Notes: a model not told the origin generated them from the letters alone. Shown: positions 11,111 through 22,453, counted from the stretch's first letter. The stretch is 64,000 nucleotides of DNA from Pezizomycotina sp. ARF18 (GCA_002224055.1 AZLU01000230.1:1-64000); one strand, 5' to 3'. Translations and numbers: made by a program.

Positions 11111-11840
11111 TATCCCACTTTTATTCCTTCTTGAATGGAACAATTCCCAGCCAAGGCATCAACTCCTCCGAGCTCGTCAGGTGAAGTTAGTAGCTCTCCT
11201 CCCAAGCCTCCAGTAGGATCGGAGAAAGCAGGGCCGAAGGCGGGATCTCCGAATCCACCAGTCGGGTCCTCAAACCCACCCGTCGGGTCTTCAAATCCAA
11301 GTCCACCCGTGGGATCTTCGAAGCCGCCCGTGGGTCAATGAAGGCTGGGTCAAAGGCGGGATCGCCTCCGAACTCCTCAAACTGTCGAGTTGCGAGAGCC
11401 TTACCCTCTACTTTCTTTGCCGGATTTTCGGGCTTCTTGACTTCCGCTTTAGCTGCAGGCTTCGCCTTGACCTGCGAGGACTTGCCATTCTTCGAAGATT
11501 CCTCACGCTTTGAACGGAATGAGGCCGCCGAAAGGGTCCGAGCCGCCAAACGGATCCGCTCCACCAAAGGGATCAGCTCCTCCAAACGGGTCTGCTACTA
11601 TAGAAGGATCGGCCCCACCGAAAGGATCCGCTCCGCCGAACGGGTCTGTGCCACCGAACGGATCAGCAGCAAACGGATCGACACCCCATCGAAGCCGAAA
11701 AGCGAGGGATCTACAAACTGTCTTTCTTTGAGGAAGCTTGCATCGGCCTTCGCACTCCGAACCTTGACAGGGAGTGGTCTCGCGAAGGCGACAGAAGCGT
11801 AAAGAAGCGAAGTGCAGAGGAACTTGGACACGATAGCCAT
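11095..11840 (-). CDS. Secreted DPFGG/DPTGG-repeat protein
   Basis: The start at 11840 gives a signal peptide (FLCTSLLYASVAFA). After KERQFVDPSLFGFDG come about eight tandem DPFGG units (ADPFGGADPFGGSDPFGG style) at about 11670-11520, then a Lys/Ala/Pro-rich stretch (KAKPAAKAEVKKPENPAKK), then FEEFGGDPAFDPAF and a second repeat block of FEDPTGG/FGDPAF units ending in VGYSQLT. The repeats make a low-complexity, probably disordered or self-associating secreted protein; I know no named family. Frame changes occur near 11690, 11515 and 11340. In the frame set by the second repeat block, the stop codon is TAA at 11097-11095, inside the inverted repeat of the adjoining transposon, so the last codons and stop are transposon-derived. 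Confidence 0.6.
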
Positions 11841-12608
11841 CTCGATTCGATGAGGAGGTAATAGAAAATCAATGTGATGTCAGGAGTAAAGGAAAGGTTG
11901 GAGAAAGAATGTATAATTTCGTGACGTTTGGTGACCCGAAAAGTTGGATATTCTTCAATACCAGATTGAATTGTCCAAGAGGTGAAAGAGATCGTGATAT
12001 CAAGTACCAGACCGGGAAGAAATTCAAGCGAAGGCGAAAAAGGCCGAAGTACCAGACTTGGAAAGAAGAGAATGGAAGATGTGAATCGTACCGGACGATG
12101 GGTGTTTAATGTTTGTTTAGAGGCGTGATGTGTGATGATGAGGAGAAGGATGATGGGGCGATTAGTGTCCTCATTTATATAATCGAAGGTCTCTGTTACT
12201 TATCAAGGGAATTCGATAGCGTTTGCAATTCGTTCTAAAAAAAACAAGGAGGTAAACTCAGTTCAAGGCTCTCAGCTTCTTGGCTGGTTCATTCTCATCC
12301 TGCAATAGAATGTTATCTCACGGGGCGAAAAGGTAGCATGTCGTGAGGTTTAATTTCTAAGATTTGAACGATGCAAAAAATAGAACATCCGCAGGCGGGA
12401 GCGTATGAGAAACAACTCCTTAGCGCGCCTAATCAATGAAACAGAGCAATTCTAGAATCAAATTCCCCAGAGTTTTGTTTGAGAATGTAGTCAGTTCAAT
12501 CCTTTGCTTTAGCGCGGTGAGTTTTTAAACTCTTGGCGACTATAGCCCACATAGCCCACACGCGCCAGTCCGCAGAGCACCAGGAGCAATCGAAGGATGC
12601 CTTGAGCG
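11841..12608. other. Intergenic region
   Basis: Probably holds the promoter and 5' leader of the minus-strand DPFGG-repeat gene. A 68-aa open frame at 11909-12109 is Lys/Arg-rich with no recognisable domain and is not called. Nothing else was seen. Confidence 0.4.
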
Positions 12609-13314
12609 TCAACATCTATTTAGTAAAAAACAGGGGAACAAGGCGGCAGTGCAAATTCTTATTGACTTACTGAGCATGAAGCCGGATGACTCGTCACAAA
12701 CAATCGGTGAGGAATGATGCATGGTTGATCTCTTTGAACTTGAAACGACTCTCGTATTTCTACACTGGCGGAGGCGTCCGGAACCCCGAATTTCCATACT
12801 TCAAGCTGATCGTGGCTTTTGTTCGTAGCTTGCAAAAATCTATTGGAAAATTCACGGCATAAATTTATATCCATTGACTTTGTTCAGCTCGAATTTCTAT
12901 CCCATGCTCTCAGTAGGCATCCTTCAAGTTCTCGGAAACCTACAGTGCTACTCCGGTTGAACTCAACCTCATGATCTAGACCACCTCTAAGGGCCCGATC
13001 TAGCAGAGCTATTAGGCAGCTTGGAGCAAAGCCTGGAACATTAAAAGGGGTTCCCCAAATTGACGTCTGCTGCACTGCAGGTGTTTCTCGTCGCAGGGCT
13101 TCTTGATACCACCCATCACCCGGGATATTCTGCATCTCCAAAAGCCCTTAAGCACTTGATAACGAATAGGCCCGCGAGGATGACGGGGTGAAAACTCAAG
13201 GTTCTCGGTCGATGAAAATTCTGCGCAGGATCGGTCGATGATAGTAATCTTTGTTGCAAAGATTTGTGGAACGCTCGCCGAGGTGATAAGCATAGCTTTT
13301 CTAAATATTCGCAT
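12609..13314 (-). CDS. Unrecognised protein or relic
   Basis: Successive minus-strand segments in shifting frames give a coherent-looking protein: FSPRHPRGPIRYQVLKGFW, then MQNIPGDGWYQEALRRE, TSIWGTPFNVPGFAPSCL, ALLDRALRGGLDHEVEFN and finally SHDQLEVWKFGVPDASAS. Composition is balanced and non-repetitive, unlike antisense shadows. I do not recognise the family and see no signal peptide or membrane segment. The start is uncertain. Confidence 0.35.
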
Positions 13315-13802
13315 TAATCTTCATGTGACACAGGTTAGTGGCCTGTTTGAAGTATTGTCTGAGTTTATTTTCTCCTGCGCTTCAAAAGATCGCTAATTCT
13401 CCACCTAAAGTACAAAGACTGTTGTTTACCTGTTGTTTTATAGTTGTTCTTTCAGCTGTTAAGTGGATTCAAAGACGATCGAAGAAGGCATACGATATAT
13501 AGGTTTCTTCTCAATTTCAGGGGATACTCGTACCAACGCTTGTTAATCAATTGACACCTTCGATGATAGATCAATCGGCTACTGTGTAGTAAAATGTTAA
13601 TATTATTAATCTTATAGGACCGCTAACGTTATTATAAGGAATAACAAATATAGAATAAATACCAAGTAGAGAAACAATAATACGGACATTATTCGCAAAA
13701 CTTCTGTTCAATTATACAAAGATCCGTAGCAAAAATGAAACTCCAAGCATAAAACCCTTAATATACATAATTATATACACAAACTCCCACTTCAACAGCC
13801 GC

Positions 13803-14738
13803 TCAAGGTGATGAAGGCGCGCTGACGGAGTCTTTTCGCAGCCCCTCAATGCTAGCGAATTGACCTTTTGAATCCGACCCATTACTGCCGAACATTCTCA
13901 TTCGTTCTAAGGCATGTGCATTTCTCAATGCGAGCTTTGTCAGGTCCACTTCCATCTTGATCGCTCGCGTGCAGTAGCAAGTCTACAACAAGCAACATGG
14001 GAAAGGCGTTCATGAGCATGACGGCCGCCAGGTCAACTTGGTTCGCATTCTGATGTACCGCTTAGGTTGCTCCAGCACGCGCGCAAGATACCGAAGACCC
14101 GCGAGGGATGCGACGCGGATTTCAGTACTCAGTATCATCTGCTTGAATAGGCCGACCTGCCTACCGCCGAGGAAGCGCATCGAGGTTTCCGCGATATGTG
14201 GAAGACCCGGACCAGGAGGTACGCGGTATCGTCTCGATGGTGCCATCATGATGAACTGAGCGAGGACGAGGTTGTACAGCGGCGTGGTGGCGAAGGGTTG
14301 CCGAACTTGACGTACTCAACCATCGCCAAGATGAGAACCGACGTGCGAACGCATAAGTGAGACCCTGAAGGACCCAGAAAACTATCAAGAACGTTTTTCC
14401 TGCTGATGATGCTCGTGTAGATGCCGCGTGAGCGGGGAGTACCGCTCAGGATGAAATAGAGTACATAAGCATGTAGACTTCGCCGACAGGTATCCGCAGT
14501 AGTTGAAAAAAGAGACTCGTGGTGCTGAGTTTTGGTTAAACCTGTACGGTCGGGCGCGTAGTCCACCAGCCGAGGAAACTTGCGCATCGCATTGATCAAG
14601 GAAACGATGAGCCGGTATCGCGGATAAGCGTTTCCAGCCGCAATATACTATGGGGAGAATCGCCATGGCGGCGATGGCGAGATCGTATATGGTTTGTGTG
14701 CCATTATTTGTCTCTAGGAAAGACGGAAGAGATGACAT
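13803..14738 (-). CDS. Hypothetical multi-pass membrane protein
   Basis: The start at 14738 gives MSSLPSFLETNNGTQ followed by a membrane segment (IYDLAIAAMAILPIVYCGW). Further hydrophobic segments appear in shifted frames (VGEVYMLMYSISS, TFLIVFWVLQGLTYAFA, ALYNLVLAQFIMMAP, VMLMNAFPMLLVVDLLL). The tail is hydrophilic (DLTKLALRNAHALERMRMF...SIEGLRKDSVSAPSSP) and stops at 13803. About 300 aa with several membrane spans and a cytosolic-looking tail suggests a receptor-like or transporter-like protein. I do not recognise a family. Frame changes interrupt it repeatedly. Confidence 0.45.
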
Positions 14739-15112
14739 GGTAGGGGGGGAATAGAACGGAAAATTACGTAAGATATTTTTCTCGCTAAAGGATTGGGGTT
14801 GCAGTGATCTTTTTCAAAAAGAGGGGAGCGTTATTCGCTTGCGAATTTTATCTGAGCGTTCGGGGAGCTGTATGGTTGCTACAAGGATAATCTGAAGGGG
14901 TAGCAGTTGAAATATTAATAGCACAAGCACACATCCCAACGCTTTCCTTGTTCCCATGGTTGACATCTCATCTCGCGATAACCCCCCATCTTTCCCCGGT
15001 CATAACATCACGACGAGATATGGGGTAAACATGGCCCTCAGGGCGAATGAAACTCTCCGTACGAAAATTACCTATAAAACATATTCCGACACACGAGAGA
15101 CGGTAATTTCCC

Positions 15113-15168
15113 CATTCAATAAACAAAAAAAAAAGAAAAGAAAAAAAAAAAAAAAAAAAAAGAAGACT
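15113..15168. repeat. Purine (A/G) tract
   Basis: About 45 bp of almost pure adenine with scattered G, in an intergenic stretch. Low-complexity DNA; no gene is inferred from the Lys-rich frame it creates. Confidence 0.8.
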
Positions 15169-15895
15169 CATACTAGAAATATAAAGAATGAGGTGAAATA
15201 AATCAGCTATCGTCCCGCGTCCTTTATCTTAGGCCTAGGGTACAGTAGCAAAAGTATATTTGGCAGATCTTCTTCCTATCTTAACCCACCCCCGGAAACA
15301 AGTTTGCGAAACGGAATAATTAGACGGTTCGACGTTCGTTTCCAAGCCATGAAGAAGGGGGTTGGATTGAAGGGGAGGGGGGGGGGGCACGGGTTTGGCT
15401 GAGGCTTGAGTGTATCGTGCTATGGTTTGTCTAAACGAGCTGCCGGAGAACGTGCCCCGTGGTCGGCGAATGAGTGTCAAAAAACGAGTAATTCCAACCC
15501 CCAAGATGTGGGTCTTGCCCCTATGAAAATAACACATGTACCATGTACGCTGAAATCTGAAGCACATATAACTCACTTCAAAGATCTTAACAGACGGAAA
15601 AACTCTTTGGCAAAAAGGTCTAAACCTAGTGGGGAAGGGTCTCCCCGGAGTCGCGGCTAGACATATTCGGCAGCGCGCGATAACTCGATATACCTATGAG
15701 GAGTTGAAGAAACCCCCACGCCATCAAGATCAGGCCACTTTCGGCCAAGAACTATAACATCGTCACATAAGGCTTCCAAGCCTGGTGGAGCATCAAGAAC
15801 AAAAGTGGTGTGTTGAAAGTTCTTTACGTGAAACATTTGAGATTACTATTGTCAGTACAACGATCGTTCGGATGGCTATAGGCTAACCTATAGGA

Positions 15896-16357
15896 TCATA
15901 TCAAAGTCGCCACCAACATCCATAAAAAGAAGTTGGAAACCCAAGAGGAAGGAAATTTCGTAGGGGCAGATGGCGAGACTTGATCTGAGTGACACGCGAT
16001 GCCAAGACAAGCTTCCGAGCAATCGTGAGGAATTTGCGAACAGAAGAAAACTTCCGAATAACTAGTCGTCAATTTTACTCCGTGGCTGGCTCGATCATCT
16101 AAAATCAACAAAAATTTCAAACAATCAGTAGTGGGCATCATAAGACGAGATCCAGTCCTCAAAATTGGCTTCATGTTCTGGAGATGTTGTTCTCTTCCAA
16201 CTCTACTTACTGCTGAAGCAACAACCTTATCTATATCATATCTGACGTTGGGGCACCGACTCTTCCGATAGCCGTTGACACCTTGAAACGTGTAGTCCGG
16301 AGCTGGGAACTTACTTCTAATATTAAAAATTTCCTGAGCCGAAACACTGCTCGGCAA
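15896..16357 (-). CDS. Small candidate protein, possibly an RNase-fold secreted effector
   Basis: A minus-strand exon reads YTFQGVNGYRKSRCPNVRYD then DIDKVVASA and ends at a strong donor (GTAAGTAGAG, near 16214). The acceptor TTGATTTTAG lies near 16100. The second exon includes SQIPHDCSE and, in another frame, CPYEISFL. A Gly-Tyr...Cys...Y-x-[IL]-D motif before an intron, then a P-H-x-Y-like and a Y-E-F-like motif, recalls fungal RNase T1/N1-like effectors, but this is recollection and the match is weak. No clear ATG or signal peptide was found upstream, so the 5' end is open. Confidence 0.3.
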   Translation of the reverse strand: MPSSVSAQEIFNIRSKFPAPDYTFQGVNGYRKSRCPNVRYDIDKVVASAVSRVGREQHLQNMKPILRTGSRLMMPTTDCLKFLLILDDRASHGVKLTTSYSEVFFCSQIPHDCSEACLGIACHSDQVSPSAPTKFPSSWVSNFFLWMLVATLI

Positions 16358-16789
16358 AACCCCGGGCTATTCGGGTTTCACGATAGACCCTCGTTACAAG
16401 TAAGCGAGAACTTTTATTCATAATGTATCAAACAATACTATAGTATCGAAGATATTTAGAAACATCTTGTGATTCGCGACTTTTTCTAGCCTGATAACCC
16501 AATCGAGATAACTCCCTCCGTCGCAATATTGACGTTTTTCTTATACTACGTCTCATATATCATACGTAATATAGGCCGCGATCATAAATCGCCCCATTAC
16601 TCATACATATTTTTAGCTCAAGTCATAAGAGTACGGTTGACAGGGAAGCTAGCGACTCCACTTGATCAGATCATAAAATACAACTTAGCACTCTACACGT
16701 GCTTCAAAGGATATTTTCATTTCCTTACATACATTTTCAATTAAGTAGAAGGGAAGAAGGGAACAGGCAGTATGGTTAACTTTAATCTT

Positions 16790-18069
16790 TGATAGCAAAA
16801 CGCTTTGTCAGTCTGGTTTCATCCTCCTGTTTTCCTCCACTTGCACTGCCGCCGCTGTGAGATGGTTTCTGGGATCGGATGGTGCGGTAGCAGGCGCAGA
16901 GCCCTCGTGCTTCCGCTTCGACCCGCCTCCTTGGGCCTGTGTTGGGGCCTGAGGACTCGCGGAGTCTTTGCTGCGTCACCGCCACGAGATCCCCTTAGAG
17001 CACTTTGCTTCAAAGATATCCACCACCCAAATTTCCTTGTTGCAAGCTCTGACACCCGGAAGAAGAGTGTTCGAGCAATCCAGCCCGTAGTACATCCTCG
17101 GGTTATGATCGGCGGGCGGCGGGAACGATCCGCCGGACGCTTTAAAACCCCAGTCTGATCCCTGACAAGCGCACCCAAAACACCCGCTGCAGGTACCGCC
17201 TCTTCAGCGCTATAGACTCGACGTGCGGCTCCTGCCTCTTCGTGCATCGGGTGACGCGCGGCGGGACCTGCCAGGTTCGAGGAGATGAAATTTTGGCCCT
17301 GATCCACGTCGAAGCAGAAAGTCTGGGAGAGGAACAGCGGAACACCCACTATCACACGTCCATAGTTCAGGCCATCGGTGAGTATTGCAAAGAGCTGACG
17401 CAAACTTCGTGCGGGTGCGGGCGCAGCCCCACGCTCGCGGCGTAGGTCGGGGATAGGTCGCCTCCGGTTTGTACCATCTGAGCACCGGAGACGGTGACCG
17501 TGCATCCGCTCAACTTGAATTAAAATCTGTAGTATTTCGGCAGTGCAGTACCACCAGGGGCTCCTCCCATTTTGAGTTATTTCTGGGCGAACTGTCTGAC
17601 TTCTATTCCCAGCTCTTTGAGCTGGTCGTAGTACAGGCTATCTAGAAGGTCGGGGTCGGGAATAATATGTATAGGGAACCGATATCTAGCACGGTTTTGC
17701 TGCAAATCCCACGTTGTCGCCGCTGCTTGGAATACCCTCGCTTTCTTTCAAAGTGGTTCGACCTTCCTTCTGAGGATGGTGGCTTTCTTTCGGAGTCTGG
17801 CTTTCCCCCGGAGGAGACTGGCTTTCTTTGGGCGAACTCTGACTCCCTCGCGAAGATGGCCGGCTTTCTTTCGGCAGCATGGCCTCGATGGATGTCGATA
17901 AAGGTACCGGGCGGGGATGCGTGGGAAGACTGTAGCTAGCCACTTGGGGTTGTGGTTCTCTGACTTTGCCTTTCCGTTGGAGCCTTCGCCGTTGCCCGGT
18001 GCCAGACGTGGTAGCGCGACTAACTATAGGAGCTCGTAAGGGCCAGGAGGGCCGTTGGGTAATGAACAT
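16790..18069 (-). CDS. Unrecognised Pro/Ser-rich protein
   Basis: The start at 18069 leads to a region with degenerate KESQSSP/GESQTPKES repeats (about 17880-17740). Then, in another frame, comes a well-formed segment with IHIIPDPDLLDSLYYDQ and KELGIEVRQFAQK near 17650-17580. Further down are CTVTVSGAQMVQTGGDLSP (about 17500) and QTFCFDVDQGQNFISSNL (about 17320), then an Arg-rich C-terminus to about 16790. The pieces may be one gene with introns and frame changes or two genes. No family is recognised. The long Arg-rich frame at 16819-17505 is only partly real. Confidence 0.35.
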
Positions 18070-18454
18070 TAAGACGAGCCTGAGGTCTTATTTTGGTCGA
18101 TACTCGAATGAGTGAAAACTTTCAACAGGAAAAAGGGTGACTTGAAAGTGACAGGAGGTGAGAACAGTGTGTAACTCGAACTACATCCATTGAACAGCAT
18201 CTGGATACTTTGAAACCAAACTTCAAAGCGGTAAAAGCTGCTCGCCTTTCCGGTGAGAGGACTCCAATGTTAGGATCGGGCAACAATAACAGTACAGCTT
18301 CGCCATCATGATAAGAGCGGCTCAAGGATTGTTTTTGATGCGATTTCATGCATAATTGCCTGTTCGCTATGAACGATCTCTATCCGTCCTATTTTAGACA
18401 ATCCCTACAATCGCCTAGCTCGCGGATATTTCTCGGATAAATTTGTGCCTTGGA

Positions 18455-19520
18455 CAGTCGCTTGATATAATTGTTGGATACTTGCCTAATTGGAACGCAA
18501 ACTACCTTAATTCTATTAACTCTACGATGTGGAAAATGTCTAATTATAAGATATAGAGCTATGGTATTGCTATAAAATAAAAATATTGTAGTCTAGGTAT
18601 ATATCTATAAAATTTTATATATTTAATACTTAATATAGCTACCTTATTTTTTATATAGGCTCATACTCGGGTAATCTAGCTATCGTATAGCTTATTAACA
18701 CTTTAATATTAATAGCCTTCTATTTGGCCTGTATTACCTTTTATAGCTCGTTCTCTGTATAAGGTTATTTAGTAAAATTTAGAATCTAAATTGATGGCGG
18801 AGATACGCCTTAAGTATCGTCTATAATAATATTTTATTATATAGTGTTCGAGACCGGGTCATAGTCCTAATTAAAATAAATTTGTAATAATTTGTTTTTA
18901 TATGTATTTGCTAGGCGAGCGAAATTGTTTCAAATTATACATATAAGCCTCAGGGGTAGCGGTACATTTATGGTTACGGAACACCAATTTTTGCTTAGCG
19001 AACCTCACTAAAATGAAGGTCTTTTTTAACCGCACATGTACCTCTGACCGGACCTCGAACACTATTTTGATATCATCTACGCCTAGTTTATTATAAAATA
19101 GAAGTGAATTTTAGCTTGAGTATCTTATTTACGTACTATTATATATTAAAACCGAGTTGATTTCTCTTATTTGTATGCTCTTTAGGCGTATGTTGTCTAT
19201 AGCATATAATAAGGTTTTCTAGCTATACATTATATATACTTATACTATAATTAACATTTTTAGTGTTTTAAAGGCTAATGTTAAGTATTTTTTTTATATT
19301 TATCGTTAGTAGCGCGTCGGCATATAATTTATCGTATTTAACGGCTATTATATATAGTTAATTTATTACTTTATATAATATTCTTAGTTATTATTATACT
19401 ATCGTTCTATGCTATAGATATAGGTAGCCTAGCGGCCTTCTTTTCTATATCTAGTTATAGTTTTTTAATAGATACCTATATCGTAATTGTTAGAGGAGAT
19501 GGAAGCCAATCCGAAACCCT
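18455..19520. mobile_element. Decayed AT-rich DNA transposon, one end recognisable
   Basis: At 18455 a sequence beginning CAGTCGCTTGATATAATTGT resembles the terminal repeat of the 10.4-kb element (shared CAGTC, TTGATATAATTGTT, GGA-ACTT and CCTAA blocks), so it is probably a related family. The following kilobase is strongly AT-rich with no open frame. I could not find the opposite end, and the left flank is GA rather than TA. It is interrupted by a separate small MITE at 18844-19062. Confidence 0.55.
18844..19062. mobile_element. 219-bp MITE nested in the decayed element
   Basis: The ends are GTGTTCGAG and CTCGAACAC, extended as imperfect inverted repeats through the CCGG-x-TCA blocks, and flanked by TA on both sides (18842-18843 and 19063-19064). 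The interior is less AT-rich than its surroundings and has no coding capacity. TA duplication points to a Tc1/mariner-type mobiliser. Better-preserved composition suggests it inserted after most of the decay of the surrounding element. Confidence 0.75.
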
Positions 19521-20079
19521 TGAATGATAAGCTTACGGAGGCTAGTTAAATAAACTCGAGGTATGTTATATTCAAAGGATTTAACAAAACCTTGCCCGAA
19601 GCAAATGTATTTCAGGCTTAAACATCTCTATTATTCTTCGGTGACAATACATTTCCTCCCTATTTCAGCCAATGACATCTATAATATAAAGTTTAGTTTT
19701 GCCCTTTTATGAAGCATTTGGCTCTCCGGTCTCTCAAGGAATTCCAATTTCACGCTTTCTAGCAGTTACTTCTGTTCACAGCGTTGCTTCTTTGATTAAC
19801 CACCATTAGTTGGTATCAGTTGCTTAAGAACGCTCGAAATTTACACAAATGCCTCAGTGCTAGCTATAGTATACTTTGCTCCCTAATGCAAAGATTACAT
19901 TTACTATCGAATAATACCATTTCCAAAAGAAAAAAAGTTTTTATTATTATATCAAGTCATTGCTGCTAAACAGCAAATTCTCGAAAGAACGAACTTATAG
20001 CGATCATTTGATTGAAAGGCTCTTCAAGGAAGAGGGAACGATAAAAGACCAGTATAAAGCTCAGATTATGTTTCATTAC

Positions 20080-20265
20080 GGATAAAGAGAAAAAGAACAA
20101 AAGTATCGCTTTGGCTAGGTGTAAAACGGGTTATATGATTTTTATTAAAAAAACTATTAAACATTATATTTTTAGGCGTTTCGAGTTTCAGATATTATTT
20201 TGTATGGGTATTACATCCCTTTATTCCGTTAAGGTAGTCCAAAGCTGCATTTACACCTGTTTGTA
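20080..20265. repeat. Diverged copy of the block at 25652-25825
   Basis: Shares, in the same order and orientation with 25652-25825: TTAC-x-x-ATAAAGAGAAAAA, TTATATGATTTTTAT or its near copy, AAAACTAT, ATATTA-TTT-TATG, and TTGATTCCGTTA or TTTATTCCGTTA followed by TCCAA(A)GCT. A further block, AGTAAAATTC(T)GGCCAGTT, occurs at about 20530 and 25838. It lies about 1.9 kb upstream of the first MC-family gene and about 0.5 kb upstream of the third, consistent with duplication of gene plus upstream DNA. Confidence 0.6.
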
Positions 20266-20330
20266 GTTCAAACCTTCCAAATCATATATGTGAGCAAGAG
20301 GACTTTATGAGCATCAAGACTAAAATATAT

Positions 20331-20440
20331 AAGTTCTAGGCACGTCTGCTTTTAAATATTTAAGAATATAGCTAGCTGTCACTGCTATAATGCTAATAGT
20401 AGGAAGAATAGTGAGGCTCTTTGTTGGGAGCCTAGAACTT
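20331..20440. repeat. Short inverted repeat, 110-bp span
   Basis: AAGTTCTAGGC at 20331-20341 is perfectly inverted as GCCTAGAACTT at 20430-20440. It falls where the 20-kb duplicate carries about 240 bp of extra sequence relative to the 25-kb copy, so it may mark a small insertion. No clear target duplication was seen. Confidence 0.45.
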
Positions 20441-21951
20441 TTGGTCAGATGCAGCGACATCGCGATTCGCATGGCGGTTGTCAACGAGAACAGCTTTATA
20501 CACCAACACTGTTTAATAATAAAAAAAAAGTAAAATTCTGGCCAGTTGGATATTTTAGCTTGGTTTTGGATGAGTGTCTGGAAGCAGTTTAGACGTCTTT
20601 GTTGGAAAAGAGAGCAGTCCATATGGATGTTTTGCATAACATGATTTAAAGGGCCGAAACACGGGGATGGGGGGCACGAGAAAGAAATTAAAAGTGACCT
20701 TCTACTCGCGCAAGGGTGCCTTGCAGTGATTAACCCTCCCCTCTAGCCTCGTCGCTGGTTTCCGTTGACGAGTGCCATCAAGTTGATGATGGCGATGGAG
20801 CTCTAGCAAGCCAGGAGAGCCAAAAAGGTAATAACAAGGACCAGGTCGGAAGTCGGATTTTTGTTGATAGTCTGTCCGATTGAAGAATTCCGACAGAAAA
20901 TAGCACCAGGAATTGTATCCGGTGTGTACAGGAGGTGGAAAATGATGGTACATGACATAGCACATGGCCCGAATCAGTTTCATGGAGCGGCATGTTGATA
21001 CGTTTCTGGTTTTCCGTAGGTCTTTATTTTGGAGTCTATGGAAATGGCTTCAATTCGTCCACGCTTTGTAGCCGTCGTACCGTAGAACCGAACAGTAGGC
21101 GTTAGAACCGCCCTGAAACATAACCTTAAGTTACTGCCCAAATAGACCAAGGAAGGGTGCGAACTTGAACGATATATCTATATTTAAACTTTTCTATGGC
21201 GTTAGGATCACACTTTGCAGAAGCTTGATACCAGCCTCTCCGCTGAACCTTACTTGTTACGACCCAGTGCTTTGTCTGTTCTCACTAACGACCCATCCAT
21301 CGCTTCAAAAATTCAGATACCAATTTGAAGCCAGGAGGGTAGCCCGTATGAAGCTTCCGCCGGAATCGGCCCCCATTTCGGCTCTCCGTCCATGTCCCAG
21401 GCTCCCGAAAGCGAAATCGTTCGAAAGGCCTTTCAACGATTTTGAAGGGTTAGTATACTCAACAAAAATGTCAAATATTTTATATGTTATTAAAAATTGA
21501 AAAGCTTCTTACTTCGGATAAAGAAGTCTTTGAATACCTCGGGTATCGTTATAATCTCACGTAAAGTATTGCATTCATTATCGGCTTGAATGCACGAATT
21601 GGTAAGGCTATTTCTAAAGTACTGGACATTGCGAGATAAGATTGCTATACAGCTTTTCGAGACATTCATTTGAACCGGAGGCAAAGCACGATGCTTCGTA
21701 TTGAACTTGAGGTCACATCTATTGCGAATATAAGCTCAAGAACCTAGAGATACCCTATATTCTAACCTAAGGCTGGAAACAAGAACAACCACGGAGCTTG
21801 TCTTCCTCTCATCAACCATAAGTATAGACCCCTTTTACCCTTTGGATCTTACTGGCATTCAATATCGACAATATTTTATATACCATTCCCTCCCACCTTT
21901 ACAGCAAAAATCCTAATAACTTTACAAAACTTTCAGCCATACAGCACAAAG

Positions 21952-22453
21952 ATGTGACTGGCAGAGAATTGACTACGTAAGTAATTCACGCTTGCGATTC
22001 AAACGATTTATTTAAAGAAAAATAACTTAACCGAATTACTAACCGGCATGTCTTCCTCTTACCCAGCCCTGCGCACAGCCTGTTTTACAGCAGGGACCAG
22101 TCGCATTGCCCAGAAATAACGTCGTAGCTCACACTTGGATCGTTGACAGGTCTGAGGCCGATGCCGAGTTCGGACAGTGCCTCAGATGCGGAGGAGATCA
22201 TAGCGATAAAGACCTAGCCAAGAGAGCTGAAATTGAGCGCAAGCGGTACTACGTATCGAACTACGATGCCCCTCTCGAATGGGACAATGACGCAGACCAC
22301 ATGATACTAATGTACGATGACGACGACGCCCGAGCGTGGATTCGAGACAAATTGCAGAACAGGTTGTTCAACGGCGTGGATATGAAGGCAAATAAAAATT
22401 GCATCAGTTTTTACAACAGATTCAAAGCAATAACTCGTAGATACATAATATAA
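21952..22453 (+). CDS. MC-family small cysteine protein, copy 1
   Basis: Two-exon gene. Exon 1 (21952-21976) is tiny and would read MC-DWQRIDY if one base is missing after ATGTG. The intron 21977-22066 has GTAAGT, a TTACTAACC branch site and CAG. Exon 2 starts CCCTGCGCACAGC, close to copy 3, and continues to 22453 as about 128 residues: a C-L-R-C knuckle (EFGQCLRCGGDHSDKD), an acidic/basic helix-like stretch, KRYYVSNYDAPLEWDNDADH and a Lys/Arg-rich end. The conserved cysteines suggest a small zinc-binding cytosolic or nuclear protein; there is no signal peptide. This is the longest member, with an extra C-terminal region. A base difference near 22072 leaves open whether the second motif reads C-A-H-S or C-A-Q. 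Function unknown. Confidence 0.6.

Larger units (their letters stand above)
19521..21951. other. Long stretch without a convincing gene
   Basis: Contains a duplicated flank (20080-20265 and a short block near 20530) and an 11-bp inverted repeat. A minus-strand 93-aa frame at 20702-20983 contains MCYVMYHHF but lacks the downstream motifs of the neighbouring family, so it is not called. The right end (about 21800-21951) should be the promoter of the first MC-family gene. Confidence 0.4.

Noticed and set aside
11135-11802. Plus-strand PPNGS/PPVGS repeat frames
   Set aside because: Antisense of the DPFGG/DPTGG repeats; the minus strand has the signal peptide and start.
20702-20983. Minus-strand frame containing MCYVMYHHF as a fourth MC-family gene
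   Set aside because: No micro-exon donor, no C-x-H-S or C-x-x-C follows, and the Met-Cys is internal.
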